Part shown: positions 19,300 through 30,716 of the stretch, in pieces
How positions within the stretch are numbered: position 1 is the first letter of the stretch
How the letters are laid out: each line of letters begins with the position of its first letter
The notes under the pieces: model-generated
Databases searched by the model: none
Told to the model about the DNA's origin: nothing
What the model saw: only the letters and a program-made list of their open reading frames with translations
Origin: [Empedobacter] haloabium
GTDB taxonomy: Bacteria; Pseudomonadota; Gammaproteobacteria; Burkholderiales; Burkholderiaceae_D
Assembly (NCBI GenBank): GCA_008011715.2
Contig: CP136508.1
Coordinates: 3,100,001-3,164,000 of the forward strand
Length of the DNA stretch: 64,000 nucleotides
Direction: 5' to 3'
Program-made: the position numbers and the translations under genes

Positions 19300-19948
19300 G
19301 GTCGGAAGCTGGTCGCAAAGAATACTACGTAAGATATGGATGTCCTGGTGTGCGCTGTTGCTGTTGGCCGCCAGCGCAAGCGCCTATTCTGCCCCAAAAA
19401 CCCTGCTCGTGGTGGGCGACAGCCTGTCGGCCGAATACGGCATCGCGCGCGGCAGCGGCTGGGTCGCCCTGCTCGAGCGCAGGCTGGCGGCGCGCAAGAT
19501 CGGCGCCAGCATCGTCAACGCCAGCGTCAGCGGCGAGACCACGAGCGGCGGCCGTAGCCGCATGCCGGCGCTGCTGGCCAGGCACAAGCCCGACGTCGTC
19601 GTCATCGAACTCGGTGCCAACGACGGCCTGCGCGGCCTGCCCGTGGCGGCGGCGGATGCCAACCTGCGCGCGATGGTGGCGGCGGCAAAACAGGCCGGCG
19701 CCGCCGTGCTGCTGGTCGGCATGCAGATCCCGCCCAACTACGGGCGCGACTACGCCGACAAGTTCGCCGCCATGTTCGGCAAGATCAGCCGCGACGAGAA
19801 GGTGGCGCTGGCGCCCTTCATGCTCGAGAGCGTGGCCGACAAGGCCGACCTGTTCCAGCCCGACCGGCTGCACCCGCTGGCCACGGCGCATCCGGTCATC
19901 CTCGATAATATCTGGCCCTCGCTGGCCCCACTGTTGAAAGCCAAATGA
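19298..19948 (+). CDS. tesA: SGNH-type arylesterase / lysophospholipase (TesA-like)
   Basis: The 216-residue product has an N-terminal export signal with Arg/Lys (RILRKIW) before a hydrophobic core ending ASASAYS. The mature part shows the SGNH blocks: GDSLSAEYG (catalytic Ser), the block II Gly region, GANDGLRG (Asn), and DRLHP near the end (Asp and His). Such enzymes are periplasmic esterases. The start 19298 is preferred because it includes the positively charged signal region; the alternative at 19340 lacks it. It overlaps the divergent ATPase start, and its stop overlaps the mnmH start by 4 bp. Confidence 0.9.
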   Translation: MVGSWSQRILRKIWMSWCALLLLAASASAYSAPKTLLVVGDSLSAEYGIARGSGWVALLERRLAARKIGASIVNASVSGETTSGGRSRMPALLARHKPDVVVIELGANDGLRGLPVAAADANLRAMVAAAKQAGAAVLLVGMQIPPNYGRDYADKFAAMFGKISRDEKVALAPFMLESVADKADLFQPDRLHPLATAHPVILDNIWPSLAPLLKAK

Positions 19949-21009
19949 AGTATCCCGAAATCCTGCGCATCGACGATGTGCTCGCCCGCCTGGACGAATT
20001 CGACACGATCATCGATGCCCGCAGCCCCGCCGAATACGCGCTGGACCACCTGCCGGACGCGATCAATTGCCCGGTGCTGGACGACGAACAGCGCGTGATC
20101 GTCGGCACCCTGTACAAGCAGACCGGCGCCTTCGAGGCCAAGAAGCTGGGCGCCGCCCTGGTGGCGAAGAACATCGCCCACCACCTGGAAACCCTGTGGC
20201 AGGACAAGCCGCGCGAATGGAAGCCCCTGGTGTACTGCTGGCGCGGCGGCAACCGCAGCGGCTCGATGGCGCACATCCTGGCCAAGGTCGGCTGGCCCGT
20301 CGTGCAGCTGGACGGCGGCTACAAGGCCTTCCGCAACCGCGTCAACGCCGACCTCGAACAAGCCCCGCAACTGGACTTGCGCGTCATCTGCGGCACCACG
20401 GGCAGCGGCAAGACGCGCCTGCTCGACACGCTGGAATCGGTCGGCGCGCAAGTACTGGACCTGGAACAGCTGGCGGCGCACCGCGGCTCCGTGCTGGGCA
20501 ACCTGCCCTGCCAGCCGCAGCCCACGCAAAAGGCGTTCGAGACCTCGATCTGGGACCGGCTGCGCCGCTTCGACCCCAGCCGGCCCGTGTTCGTCGAATC
20601 GGAAAGCAAGAAGGTGGGCGCGCTGCGCGTGCCGGCGGCGCTGATGGAGCGCATGCGCGCCTCGCCGTGTATCGCTCTGCAGGTGGCCCGCGAGGAACGG
20701 GTCAAGCTCCTGATCGAGGACTACCAGCACTTCGCCTGCAACGCGCCGGCCCTGAACGCGCAGCTGGCCTACCTGACCGACCTGCACGGGAAGGCAAAGA
20801 TCGCCGCCTGGCAGGAGATGGCGAGCGGCGGGCGCATGGCGGAACTGGTCGACGAGCTGCTGGTCGAACATTACGATCCGGCCTATACGCGTTCGATCCA
20901 TCGCAACTTCACGCAGTACGAGCAGGCGCGGGTCGTGGCGCTGGCCGATATCTCGCCCGCTTCGTTCCTTGCTGCGGCGCAGGCACTGCACCGAGCGGTG
21001 GACGCATGA
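19945..21009 (+). CDS. mnmH: tRNA 2-selenouridine synthase
   Basis: This 354-residue enzyme has an N-terminal rhodanese domain (about 1-135) with active-site Cys98 in YCWRGGNRSGSMA, and a P-loop domain with GTTGSGKT at 150-157. It converts 2-thiouridine at the wobble position of some tRNAs to geranyl-thio- and then 2-selenouridine, using selenophosphate. It overlaps the esterase gene by 4 bp (ATGA), so the two are co-translated although functionally unrelated. A selenophosphate synthase gene (selD), often adjacent, is not in this window. Confidence 0.95.
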   Translation: MKYPEILRIDDVLARLDEFDTIIDARSPAEYALDHLPDAINCPVLDDEQRVIVGTLYKQTGAFEAKKLGAALVAKNIAHHLETLWQDKPREWKPLVYCWRGGNRSGSMAHILAKVGWPVVQLDGGYKAFRNRVNADLEQAPQLDLRVICGTTGSGKTRLLDTLESVGAQVLDLEQLAAHRGSVLGNLPCQPQPTQKAFETSIWDRLRRFDPSRPVFVESESKKVGALRVPAALMERMRASPCIALQVAREERVKLLIEDYQHFACNAPALNAQLAYLTDLHGKAKIAAWQEMASGGRMAELVDELLVEHYDPAYTRSIHRNFTQYEQARVVALADISPASFLAAAQALHRAVDA

Positions 21010-21015
21010 GACACC

Positions 21016-21068
21016 GGGGTCAGGCACCTATCTGTGGGTCTTCGACCCGCAGATAGGTGCCTGACCCC
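21016..21068. repeat. 53-bp long palindrome (copy A)
   Basis: Two 25-bp arms are separated by TTC. Each left arm reads GGGGTCAGGCAC, then CTATCTG, then TGGGTC; the right arm is its complement except for one G:T type mismatch. It lies between the convergent mnmH and ppiD genes, directly before their shared terminator. Same layout as the copies at 44743 and 49248, but with a different 7-bp middle. Confidence 0.85.
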
Positions 21069-21080
21069 CCGGGTCTAAAA

Positions 21081-21107
21081 AAAACGCCCGGACCAGCCGG
21101 GCGTTTT
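21081..21107. terminator. Bidirectional terminator between mnmH and ppiD
   Basis: The stem AAAACGCCCGG (21081-21091), loop ACCAG, stem CCGGGCGTTTT (21097-21107) has A- and T-runs on both sides, so it can end the plus-strand mnmH transcript and the minus-strand ppiD transcript. Confidence 0.88.
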
Positions 21108-21124
21108 CATTGGCAGCCTGACGC

Positions 21125-23059
21125 TTACTGCGCGCCGTCGGCCGGCTTGGCACCGACCGGCTGCAGCACCTTGACCTTGGCCCTTTCCTTCAGGACCTCG
21201 ACGTAGTTCATCATGTCCTGCTGGGCCACGATATTGTCGATCTGCTCGGCGTCCGCGCTGCGGCGGGCGGCGTCCGGTTGCGCCGGCTGGTGCACCTTGC
21301 CGATGCGGTAGATGCCATAGCCCATGCCCGGCAGCTCGACACCGACGTAGGCCGGCAGCTTGCTCACGTCCGCCTTCAGTACGGAACGCGCCGCCAATGG
21401 GCTGATGCCGTCGATCTTGGCGCGCGAAATCGTCTGGACCGGACCGAAGCCGGCGGCGTCACCGGAAGCCTTGACCGCGGCCAGTTTCGCTTCGCCTGCC
21501 TTCTTGGCGGCGGCCAGCGCTTCCTGTGCCGTCACCTGCTGGCGGATCTGCGCTTCCACTTCGGCCAGCGGACGCTTCGCCGCGGCCTTGAACTCGAGGA
21601 TGCGGCCAGCCACCAGGGTGCTTGGTGCCACTTCCACCGCTTCCGTGTTGCGCTTGTTCTTCAGCGAATCGTCCGAGAACAGGGCCGTCAGGAACTTGGC
21701 GTTGTTGTAGGGCGCCTGGCCAGCGACCGGATTCGGCGTGCGCGTCACACCCGTCGCCGTTTCGATCTTCAGGCCCAGCTTGTCCGCGACGGGCTTCAGG
21801 CTGTCCGACTGCTCGTACACCGTGTTGGTGAACGTCTCGGCGGCCTCGGAGTACTTCTTGGCGGCCTTCTGCTTTTTCAGCTCCAGCGCGATGTCGCCCT
21901 TGACGGCGTCCAGCGGCTTGACGGCGGCCGGCTTCAGCGACGTCACGGTGATGACGTGGTAGCCGAATTCGGACTCGACGACGTCGCTGACTTCGCCCTG
22001 CTTCAGCTTGAAGATGGACGCTTCCACGGTCGGCACCAGCGAGCCTTTCTCGATCACGCCGAGGTCGCCGCCCTGCTCCGCCGAGCCCGGGTCTTCCGAT
22101 TTCGCCTTGGCGATCCTGGCGAAGTCCGCCGGGGCCTTGCGTACCTCGGCCAGGATGGCTTCGGCCTTGGCTTTCGCGGCAGCCTTGGCGTCGGCCTTGG
22201 CGGCCTTGTCGACAGCTACCAGGATATGGCTGGCGCGGCGCTCTTCCGGTGCCGTGAAACGGGCCGGCGCGGCATTGTAGACGGCCGCCACTTCGTCGTC
22301 GGTCACGCTGACCTGGCTGGCGATGGCGTTGGCGTCGAACACCACGTATTCGATGCGGGCCTGTTCCGGCACCTGGAACAGCTTGTCGTTCTTGTCGTAG
22401 AACGCCTTGACCATGGCGTCGCTGACCTTGACCTCGGCGGCGAAGCCGGACAGCGGCAGCACCAGTTCCTGCACGTCGCGTTCCTGCTCCGTCAGGTTCG
22501 ACACCATCTGCGCCACGGCGCGCGGTGCGAACGCGCTGCCTTGCACGCCGGCGGCCAGTTGCTGGACCGTCAGGTCGCGCTTGAGGGACTGGAAGTAGCC
22601 TTGCGGGGTCAGGCCGGTCTGGCTGGCGATCAGGTTGGCGGCCTTCTCTTCGTCGAGCTTGCCGTCGGCCTTGAACATGCCGGGGATGTCCTGCAGGCTC
22701 TCGGCCAGGGCGCGCTGCACGGCCGCGTCGCCGGCGCCCAGGTGCGCACGCGACGCCTCGGCGACGATGGCGCGCTGGGCGATCAGGTTGTCCAGCACGC
22801 TCTGGCGGAACTCGGGGGTATCGAACAGTTTCTGGTCGAACTGGGCGCCCAGGCGCTGGCGGTACTGGTCCAGCTGACGGCGCAGCGCCTGGTCGTATTC
22901 CTGCTGGGTCACGGGCTGGCCGTTGACCTTGGCGACCGTCGTGGCGTCGTTGCCGAAGCTCTCGTAGCCGCTGACGCCCACGAAGACGAACGACGGCACG
23001 ATGACGATCGCCAGCAAAATCTGCATCAGTTTTTGATGCGTACGAATGAATTCAAACAT
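21125..23059 (-). CDS. ppiD: Peptidyl-prolyl isomerase PpiD (periplasmic chaperone)
   Basis: The product is 644 residues from the ATG at 23059 (MFEFIRTHQKLMQ, the family's usual opening). A single N-terminal membrane anchor (LLAIVIVPSFVFVGVSG) is followed by a SurA-like helical region, a parvulin domain (about 265-365: RASHILVAV, GGDLGVIEKG, GYHVITVTS) and a second degenerate rotamase-like part. PpiD sits at the Sec translocon exit and assists secreted protein folding. It closes the tig-clpP-clpX-lon-hupB block as in many betaproteobacteria, though a tRNA and a 573-bp gap intervene. Confidence 0.95.
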   Translation of the reverse strand: MFEFIRTHQKLMQILLAIVIVPSFVFVGVSGYESFGNDATTVAKVNGQPVTQQEYDQALRRQLDQYRQRLGAQFDQKLFDTPEFRQSVLDNLIAQRAIVAEASRAHLGAGDAAVQRALAESLQDIPGMFKADGKLDEEKAANLIASQTGLTPQGYFQSLKRDLTVQQLAAGVQGSAFAPRAVAQMVSNLTEQERDVQELVLPLSGFAAEVKVSDAMVKAFYDKNDKLFQVPEQARIEYVVFDANAIASQVSVTDDEVAAVYNAAPARFTAPEERRASHILVAVDKAAKADAKAAAKAKAEAILAEVRKAPADFARIAKAKSEDPGSAEQGGDLGVIEKGSLVPTVEASIFKLKQGEVSDVVESEFGYHVITVTSLKPAAVKPLDAVKGDIALELKKQKAAKKYSEAAETFTNTVYEQSDSLKPVADKLGLKIETATGVTRTPNPVAGQAPYNNAKFLTALFSDDSLKNKRNTEAVEVAPSTLVAGRILEFKAAAKRPLAEVEAQIRQQVTAQEALAAAKKAGEAKLAAVKASGDAAGFGPVQTISRAKIDGISPLAARSVLKADVSKLPAYVGVELPGMGYGIYRIGKVHQPAQPDAARRSADAEQIDNIVAQQDMMNYVEVLKERAKVKVLQPVGAKPADGAQ

Positions 23060-23122
23060 GGTCGGCCAATTGGATGAGTGGATCACCAGGCGCGCCGCTG
23101 CTTGCCGCCGCGACGCGCCTGT

Positions 23123-23146
23123 AAAAAAGGCGAACCCGAGTTCGCC
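23123..23146 (-). terminator. Minus-strand terminator-like hairpin upstream of ppiD
   Basis: GGCGAAC (23129-23135), loop CCGA, GTTCGCC (23140-23146) is followed on the minus strand by six T residues (plus A-run 23123-23128). It would stop transcripts coming from the tRNA-Asp side before they reach ppiD, implying ppiD has its own promoter. Confidence 0.75.
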
Positions 23147-23238
23147 CTCTGCTGCTCACGCGATTATAGGGGGGGCGTTCCGCTATAGCAAGGTAGCGGT
23201 TTGAATAATTGATAAGGGGGCACGGCGGTGGCGGGCTT

Positions 23239-23331
23239 GGGGACTGTCCCTTCGGGACTGTCCCCGGTTTTTATCCGCGGTGCTGACGATGGCGATTAAA
23301 ACCGGGGTCAGTCCCTGCGGGGACAGACCCC
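23239..23331. repeat. Nested pair of short GGGGAC/GGGGTC palindromes
   Basis: The first palindrome (23239-23265) has arms GGGGACTGTCCC and GGGACTGTCCCC around TTC. The second (23304-23331) has GGGGTCAGTCCC and GGGGACAGACCCC. They are linked by a larger inverted pair, CCCCGGTTTTTAT (23262-23274) and ATTAAAACCGGGG (23295-23307). They belong to the dispersed family. Confidence 0.75.
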
Positions 23332-23390
23332 AAGCTTGGGGGCGCTGCGGGTGCGCTCCCTGTCACCAAGGGTTTTGCTGACGGATCGTC

Positions 23391-23433
23391 TAAAAAGCAA
23401 AAAGCCCCGCAGCTTCGTTTTGCTGTGGGGCTT
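23391..23433 (-). terminator. Terminator-like hairpin downstream of tRNA-Asp
   Basis: Arms AAGCCCCGCAGC (23402-23413) and GCTGTGGGGCTT (23422-23433) pair at 11 of 12 positions. On the minus strand they are followed by T-rich sequence (TTTTTGCTTTTTAG). It is a plausible end for a transcript carrying tRNA-Asp. Confidence 0.65.
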
Positions 23434-23449
23434 GCATGCCGTGTTTCCT

Positions 23450-23470
23450 TGGCGGATCCGACGGGGCTCG
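23450..23470 (-). repeat. Near copy of the tRNA-Asp 3' end
   Basis: This 21-bp stretch matches the tRNA-Asp 3' end (23633-23653, including the encoded CCA) at 19 of 21 positions, in the same orientation and 183 bp away. A duplicated tRNA 3' end is the usual mark of integrase-mediated insertion, but no integrase gene is in between. Confidence 0.55.
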
Positions 23471-23500
23471 CCGATGTTCCGCCGGGAGAGGCAGGGGTTT

Positions 23501-23616
23501 CGCGAAGCACTGCTTCGCGCCTGCCGAACGGCGTTGCCCTACCAGGCAACGCCCGCGGTTTCGCCTCCAGGCGAAACCCTTCGAGCCCCAAGCCGGACTC
23601 CCCGCAGGGGGAGTCC
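23501..23616. repeat. Four perfect hairpins in tandem
   Basis: Perfect arms: CGCGAAGCA/TGCTTCGCG (23501-23519), GCGTTGCC/GGCAACGC (23531-23552), GGTTTCGCCT/AGGCGAAACC (23557-23578), and GGACTCCCC/GGGGAGTCC (23595-23616). Stems differ from each other, so this is not a simple tandem repeat. The array sits between tRNA-Asp and the near copy of its 3' end. It could be a structured RNA, a processing region, or a cluster of small mobile palindromes. Confidence 0.6.
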
Positions 23617-23632
23617 TCTTGCGACTAAATTC

Positions 23633-23709
23633 TGGCGGAGCGGACGGGGCTCGAACCCGCGACCCCCGGCGTGACAGGCCGGTATTCTAACCAACTGAAC
23701 TACCGCTCC
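23633..23709 (-). tRNA. tRNA-Asp (GTC)
   Basis: The minus strand gives a 77-base cloverleaf with acceptor stem GGAGCGG/CCGCTCC, D-loop TAGTTCAGTTGG, anticodon loop CCTGTCACG with GTC at 23675-23673, T-loop GGTTCGAGCC, and an encoded CCA. It closely resembles E. coli tRNA-Asp. It lies between hupB and ppiD. Confidence 0.97.
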
Positions 23710-23800
23710 AGGACTGCAACTACGTCACAACAATACAACTACCACTGTGCTTCAACTGCGCAGCAAGCGGTCGTCAGTGACAACCGCTCACTGAATTCAA

Positions 23801-24073
23801 TTAGTTTACAGCATCTTTCAGTGCTTTACCAGCCTTAAATTTCGGCACTTTGGCGGCGTCGATCGTGATCTCTTCCTTCGTGCGCGGGTTGCGGCCCGTG
23901 CGGGCGGCGCGCTCGCTCACCATGAAGGTGCCGAAGCCGACCAGGGTCACGCTGTCGTTCTTGGCCAGAGTAGTGGTTACGCCATCGATCATCGCGTCCA
24001 GCGCGCGTGCCGCGGCCGCTTTCGAGATGTCAGCGGAAGTGGCGATATGGTCGATCAGTTCAGTCTTGTTCAC
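23801..24073 (-). CDS. hupB: DNA-binding protein HU-beta
   Basis: The product is 90 residues when started at GTG 24073 ([11 protein letters not shown]), the universal HU opening, with GGGGAA upstream as ribosome site; the longer frame to 24202 has no family support. The DNA-binding arm contains [24 protein letters not shown] and the tail [18 protein letters not shown] bends and compacts DNA as a homo- or heterodimer. Position after lon matches E. coli and most betaproteobacteria. A TATAAA element at 24110-24105 upstream may be its promoter. Confidence 0.96.
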   Translation of the reverse strand: MNKTELIDHIATSADISKAAAARALDAMIDGVTTTLAKNDSVTLVGFGTFMVSERAARTGRNPRTKEEITIDAAKVPKFKAGKALKDAVN

Positions 24074-24435
24074 AGCTTGTTCCCCGTCACAAAGGTTTAA
24101 ATCGTTTATACCGTTTTCACGCCCCTCATGGGAGCGCTGCCCGGCAGATGAAAGGGGGCATCGAAAAATCTTCGCGGACAGAACCGACAGGCCCGGCCGC
24201 ACGCGTGAAACATGAGACAGAACAGGGGCCGGCGATGAAGCGCAGTGGATTTTTCGAGGCTCCCTGTAGGGCAGAGAAAAATCTCAGGCCGTATTAAACA
24301 GGCCGCGCTTGCCCTGTGTCAAGGCGTGAAGTTGTAAAAAATGCGCGGATCTCCCTCTGGAAACCGCTTGCGCACGTAAAAACGGGCACCCGAGGGTGCC
24401 CGTCGCATCAGCGCATGGCGCAGCTTGGTGCTCGC
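24074..24435. other. 362-bp gap between hupB and lon
   Basis: No gene is apparent. On the minus strand it holds the lon terminator at its right end and the hupB promoter and ribosome site at its left end. The remaining sequence is unremarkable apart from lower GC than the genes around it. Confidence 0.6.
24378..24403 (-). terminator. Rho-independent terminator of lon
   Basis: ACGGGCACCC (24382-24391), GA, GGGTGCCCGT (24394-24403) forms a 10-bp palindrome followed on the minus strand by a run of T, 33 bp past the lon stop codon. Confidence 0.88.
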
Positions 24436-26847
<2,412 letters not shown>

Positions 26848-27012
26848 GGCGTACCTTATGTAAAAGCATGTTTATGATGTAGGCACTAGCAGCCGAATCA
26901 CAAGACCTGCGGTCATAATATTTATCGACAACACATAATATTGCCCAAATATTAGGCCGCTACAGGGCAATGAAGTTTCTCCACCACCCTCTAAAAGAGC
27001 CGTCCCCGAATG

Positions 27013-27050
27013 AAAAAAGCCACGCGCGACAGGCGCCGCGAGTGGCTTTT
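27013..27050 (-). terminator. Rho-independent terminator of clpX
   Basis: On the minus strand, AAAAGCCAC ... GTGGCTTTTTT forms a long GC-containing stem ending in a T-run, 90 bp past the clpX stop codon. Confidence 0.8.
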
Positions 27051-27140
27051 CGAGTGAAGCCTGCTTCTCTTATTGGTTTCGATTGTACTGCCTTGCCGTA
27101 CGGATGCAAAACGCTTTTTGCGGAAGTGTGCAACCCTTAT

Positions 27141-28409
27141 TTAATTTTCACCGGAGGCTTTTGGCGTCTCCTGGTAAATCAGCAAAGGTTTCGCGCCCTG
27201 CGTGATCGTGTTCTCGTCGATGACGACCTTCGTCACATTCTGCTGGTTCGGCAGGTCGTACATGATGTCGAGCAGCGCATGTTCGAGGATGGAACGCAGG
27301 CCGCGCGCGCCGGTCTTGCGCGCCAGCGCCTTGCGGGCGATGGCGTGCAACGCGGCCGGACGAATCTCCAGCTCGGCGCCTTCCATCTCCAAGAGCTTGC
27401 TGTACTGCTTGATCAGTGCGTTCTTCGGCTCGACCAGGATCTGGATCAACGCCTCTTCCGTGAGTTCGGACAGCGTGGCGACGACCGGCAGGCGGCCCAC
27501 CAGCTCGGGGATCAGGCCGAACTTGATCAGGTCTTCCGGTTCCGCTTCCAGCAGGATGTCGGCGTTGGAACGCTGCTCCTTGCTCTTCACGGTGGCCGAG
27601 AAGCCGATGCCGCTCTTCTCGGAACGGTTCGAGATGATCTTGGCCAGGCCATCGAAGGCGCCGCCGCAGATGAACATGATGTTGGTCGTGTCGATCTGCA
27701 CGAAGTCCTGGTTCGGATGCTTGCGGCCGCCTTGGGGCGGCACGGAAGCCATCGTGCCTTCGATCAGCTTCAAGAGGGCCTGCTGCACGCCTTCGCCGGA
27801 CACGTCGCGGGTGATCGACGGATTGTCGGATTTGCGCGAAATTTTATCGATCTCATCGATGTAGACGATGCCGCGCTGGGCCTTCTCGACATCGTAGTTG
27901 CAGCTCTGCAGCAGCTTCTGGATGATGTTCTCGACGTCTTCGCCCACGTAGCCGGCTTCCGTCAGGGTGGTCGCGTCGGCGATCACGAACGGCACGTTCA
28001 GCATGCGCGCCAGGGTCTGGGCCAGCAGCGTCTTGCCGGAGCCGGTGGGGCCGACCAGCAGGATATTGCTCTTAGCCAGCTCGACGTCATCCTTCTTGCC
28101 CAGGTGCTTCAGGCGCTTGTAATGGTTGTAGACAGCCACCGACAGGATACGCTTGGCCGTCTGCTGGCCGATCACGTACTGGTTCAGCAGCTCGGCGATC
28201 TCGTGCGGCGTCGGCAGGTCCGACTTGGCGCCCGTGACGGATTCGATGCTGGACGTCTCGTCGCGAATGATGTCATTGCACAAATCAATGCACTCGTCGC
28301 AGATGAAGACGGAGGGCCCGGCGATCAGCTTCTTGACCTCGTGCTGGCTCTTGCCGCAGAACGAGCAGTACAGAAGTTTTTCACCGCTGGAAGATTTTTT
28401 GTCGGACAT
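27141..28409 (-). CDS. clpX: ATP-dependent Clp protease unfoldase ClpX
   Basis: This 422-residue AAA+ unfoldase has the N-terminal zinc finger (YCSFCGKSQ ... [10 protein letters not shown]), Walker A GPTGSGKT, Walker [10 protein letters not shown], pore loop GYVG, and the IGF-type loop (IGFSA) that docks on ClpP. It recognises tagged substrates and feeds them to ClpP. It lies 205 bp after clpP, with a strong terminator between, so read-through or a separate promoter is needed. Confidence 0.98.
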   Translation of the reverse strand: MSDKKSSSGEKLLYCSFCGKSQHEVKKLIAGPSVFICDECIDLCNDIIRDETSSIESVTGAKSDLPTPHEIAELLNQYVIGQQTAKRILSVAVYNHYKRLKHLGKKDDVELAKSNILLVGPTGSGKTLLAQTLARMLNVPFVIADATTLTEAGYVGEDVENIIQKLLQSCNYDVEKAQRGIVYIDEIDKISRKSDNPSITRDVSGEGVQQALLKLIEGTMASVPPQGGRKHPNQDFVQIDTTNIMFICGGAFDGLAKIISNRSEKSGIGFSATVKSKEQRSNADILLEAEPEDLIKFGLIPELVGRLPVVATLSELTEEALIQILVEPKNALIKQYSKLLEMEGAELEIRPAALHAIARKALARKTGARGLRSILEHALLDIMYDLPNQQNVTKVVIDENTITQGAKPLLIYQETPKASGEN

Positions 28410-28550
28410 GGGACGTTTTCTTTAGTTGCCAAGAATAGGTGTTGCATTTTCGGAAGCCGGCCGTCGCGCAGGGGCTCGTGCCCCTTGCGAAACTTGCGCC
28501 ATGTAAGCAGGCAATGAGTCCTGCACACAACCACCATGCTACCCGAAATA

Positions 28551-28592
28551 AAAATAAAACGCCCGGAACGGTGTAGCGTCCGGGCGGTTTTT
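28551..28592 (-). terminator. Terminator between clpP and clpX
   Basis: CGCCCGGA (28560-28567) pairs with TCCGGGCG (28579-28586); on the minus strand the hairpin is followed by TTTTATTTTTA. It lies about 25-60 bp past the clpP stop and may limit read-through into clpX. Confidence 0.8.
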
Positions 28593-28614
28593 TAGCGTTT
28601 TTGCTTGGGACGCA

Positions 28615-29241
28615 TCAAGCGCGGGTCGTCAACACCTTGTCGATCAGGCCATATTCCGCAGCCTCGTCGCCGGACATGAAACGGTCGCGGTCGGTGTCCT
28701 TGGCGATCTGATCGATCGACTGGCCGGTACGCTCGGCCAGGATACTGTTCAGGCGGTGGCGCAGGTACAGGATTTCCTTGGCCTGGATTTCGATGTCGGA
28801 GGCCTGGCCTTGCGAGCCGCCGGACGGCTGGTGAATCATGATGCGCGAGTTCGGCAGCGAGAAGCGCTTGCCCTTGGCGCCAGCGGCCAGCAGGAAGGCG
28901 CCCATCGAGGCGGCCATGCCCGTGCACAGGGTCGACACGTCCGGCTTGATGAACTGCATCGTGTCGAAGATCGCCAGGCCCGCCGAGACGGAACCGCCCG
29001 GCGAGTTGATGTACAACGAGATGTCCTTGTCCGGATTCTCGCTTTCCAGGAACAGCAGCTGGGCAACGATCAGGTTGGCCATCTGGTCGTTGACGGGACC
29101 GACCATGAAGATCACGCGCTCTTTCAAGAGACGCGAGTAGATGTCGTACGAGCGCTCGCCGCGACCGCTCTGTTCGATCACCATCGGCACCAGGCCGAGC
29201 ATTTCCGTATCGAGTGCCGGATTACGGTTCATTCCGATCAT
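28615..29241 (-). CDS. clpP: ATP-dependent Clp protease proteolytic subunit ClpP
   Basis: The product is 208 residues with the serine protease triad in place: Ser112 (GMAASMGAF), His137 (RIMIHQP) and Asp186 (DTDRDRFMS), the same spacing as E. coli ClpP. A short N-terminal propeptide is expected to be removed. It forms tetradecameric barrels and works with ClpX. The AAAGGAAAG site upstream supports the start at 29241. It follows tig by 102 bp, the standard order. Confidence 0.98.
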   Translation of the reverse strand: MIGMNRNPALDTEMLGLVPMVIEQSGRGERSYDIYSRLLKERVIFMVGPVNDQMANLIVAQLLFLESENPDKDISLYINSPGGSVSAGLAIFDTMQFIKPDVSTLCTGMAASMGAFLLAAGAKGKRFSLPNSRIMIHQPSGGSQGQASDIEIQAKEILYLRHRLNSILAERTGQSIDQIAKDTDRDRFMSGDEAAEYGLIDKVLTTRA

Positions 29242-29343
29242 TCCGATCTTTCCTTTTCCAAGTGAAGCAGCGCCGGCAGCAGCTTGTTACCACACGACGG
29301 TGATACCCATGCTGCGGCCGGCGCCGGGATCTAAGGCAGCAGA

Positions 29344-30684
29344 TTAGCCCTGCTGTGCGCTTCCCATCAGTTCGTCGAACGGGATTTCCTTGGTCGACGT
29401 CTTCGACAGGCCCAGAACGTAAGTGACGACGTTTTCTTCCAATACAAGGGCTTCCACCTCGGCCAGGCGGCGACGGTCGCTGTAGTAGTACTTCAGCACT
29501 TCGCGCGGGTCTTCGTAGCTCTGTGCGAAGTCCTCGATCTGCGCCTTGACCTGCTCAGGCGTTGCCTGCAGGTTGTTGTCGCCGACCAGCTTCGACAGGA
29601 TCAGGCCCAGGCGCACGCGGCGCTCGGCCTTGTCCTTGAACAGCTCTGGTGGGAATGGTACATCTTTTACGTTCATGCCGCGCTGCGCCATGTCCTGGCG
29701 GGTCATCTCGGCCAGGCGCTCGGTGTCCTGGGCGATCAGCGCCTGCGGCACTTCCAGCGTGGCGGTCTTGACCAGCGCGTCCATCACGGCTTCCTTGTTG
29801 CGCGCCTTGACGCGGCCAGCCACTTCACGTTCCAGGTTGACCTTGATGTCCTCGCGCATCTTGGCCAGGTCGCCGTCGGCCACGCCCAGCGATTTGGCGA
29901 ACTCGGCGTCCACTTCCGGCAGGTGCGCCCATTCCAGCTTCTTCAGGGTGATCGTGAACTCGGCGGTCTTGCCGGCCACGTCCTTGCCGTGGTAATCCTC
30001 CGGGAAGGCCAGCGGGAAGGTCTTCGACTCGCCCACTTTCAGGCCGACGGTCGCCGCTTCGAATTCCGGCAGCATGCGGCCTTCCCCCAGCACGAACGTG
30101 TAGTCGTCGGCTTTGCCGCCTGGGAACTCGACGTCGTCGATCTTGCCGACGAAGTCCACGGTCACGCGGTCGCCATTGGCGGCCACGGCTTCGCCGCCGT
30201 CGCCGTGCTCGCCTGCCTCACCCTTGGTGTGGAAGTGCACGCGCTGCTTGCGCAGGATGTCGATGGTCTTGTCGATCTCGACGTCGGTGACGTTCGACTT
30301 GACGGTTTCGATGTCCACTTGCGACAGATCGCCGATCTCGACTTCAGGGTACACTTCGAACGTGGCGTCGAAGGTCAGCTGGCCTTCCGGTGCGTCCTGT
30401 TTCGGCTCGATCTTCGGGAAACCGGCGACACGCAGGTTGTTCTCGTTGGCGGCGTCGTTGAAGGCGCGGCCGACCTTGTCGTTCAGCACTTCGGTTTCGA
30501 TCTGGTAGCCGTACTGCGCCGCGACCATCTTCATCGGCACCTTGCCAGGACGGAAGCCTGGGGCGCGAGCGGATTTGGCCTGCACTTTGAGGCGCTTTTC
30601 CACTTCGGAACGGACGTCCGACAGCGGGAAGGAAATCGTGATACGGCGTTCGAGTTTGCCCAAGGTTTCGACAGCAGTTGCCAT
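29344..30684 (-). CDS. tig: Trigger factor (ribosome-associated chaperone and PPIase)
   Basis: This 446-residue protein begins with the ribosome-binding domain carrying the GFRPGKVP signature, followed by an FKBP-type domain (about 165-245: [26 protein letters not shown]) and a helical C-terminal chaperone domain. It binds nascent chains at the ribosome exit. The start at ATG 30684 ([13 protein letters not shown]) fits the family; the frame extending to 30699 adds five residues. A glycine/His-rich insert ([12 protein letters not shown]) near residue 155 is slightly unusual. It heads the clpP-clpX block and lies 32 bp downstream of tRNA-Leu. Confidence 0.97.
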   Translation of the reverse strand: MATAVETLGKLERRITISFPLSDVRSEVEKRLKVQAKSARAPGFRPGKVPMKMVAAQYGYQIETEVLNDKVGRAFNDAANENNLRVAGFPKIEPKQDAPEGQLTFDATFEVYPEVEIGDLSQVDIETVKSNVTDVEIDKTIDILRKQRVHFHTKGEAGEHGDGGEAVAANGDRVTVDFVGKIDDVEFPGGKADDYTFVLGEGRMLPEFEAATVGLKVGESKTFPLAFPEDYHGKDVAGKTAEFTITLKKLEWAHLPEVDAEFAKSLGVADGDLAKMREDIKVNLEREVAGRVKARNKEAVMDALVKTATLEVPQALIAQDTERLAEMTRQDMAQRGMNVKDVPFPPELFKDKAERRVRLGLILSKLVGDNNLQATPEQVKAQIEDFAQSYEDPREVLKYYYSDRRRLAEVEALVLEENVVTYVLGLSKTSTKEIPFDELMGSAQQG

Positions 30685-30716
30685 GTAAAAATCGTCCAAA
30701 AAATGTGAATTCTTGT

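Larger units (their letters stand above)
23060..23632. other. 573-bp gene-free, hairpin-rich region between ppiD and tRNA-Asp
   Basis: I see no convincing gene here. The stretch holds a minus-strand terminator, nested GGGGAC/GGGGTC palindromes, a second minus-strand terminator-like hairpin, a near copy of the tRNA-Asp 3' end, and four perfect hairpins in a row, each listed separately. Short open frames exist on both strands but they run through the hairpins and have repetitive coding. Confidence 0.7.

Noticed and set aside
23501..23616. CRISPR array
   Set aside because: The four hairpins have different sequences and uneven spacing, with no repeated unit and no cas genes nearby.
23336..23690. 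Short open frames in the ppiD to tRNA-Asp gap
   Set aside because: They run through hairpins and even the tRNA itself, and have no ribosome sites or recognisable products.
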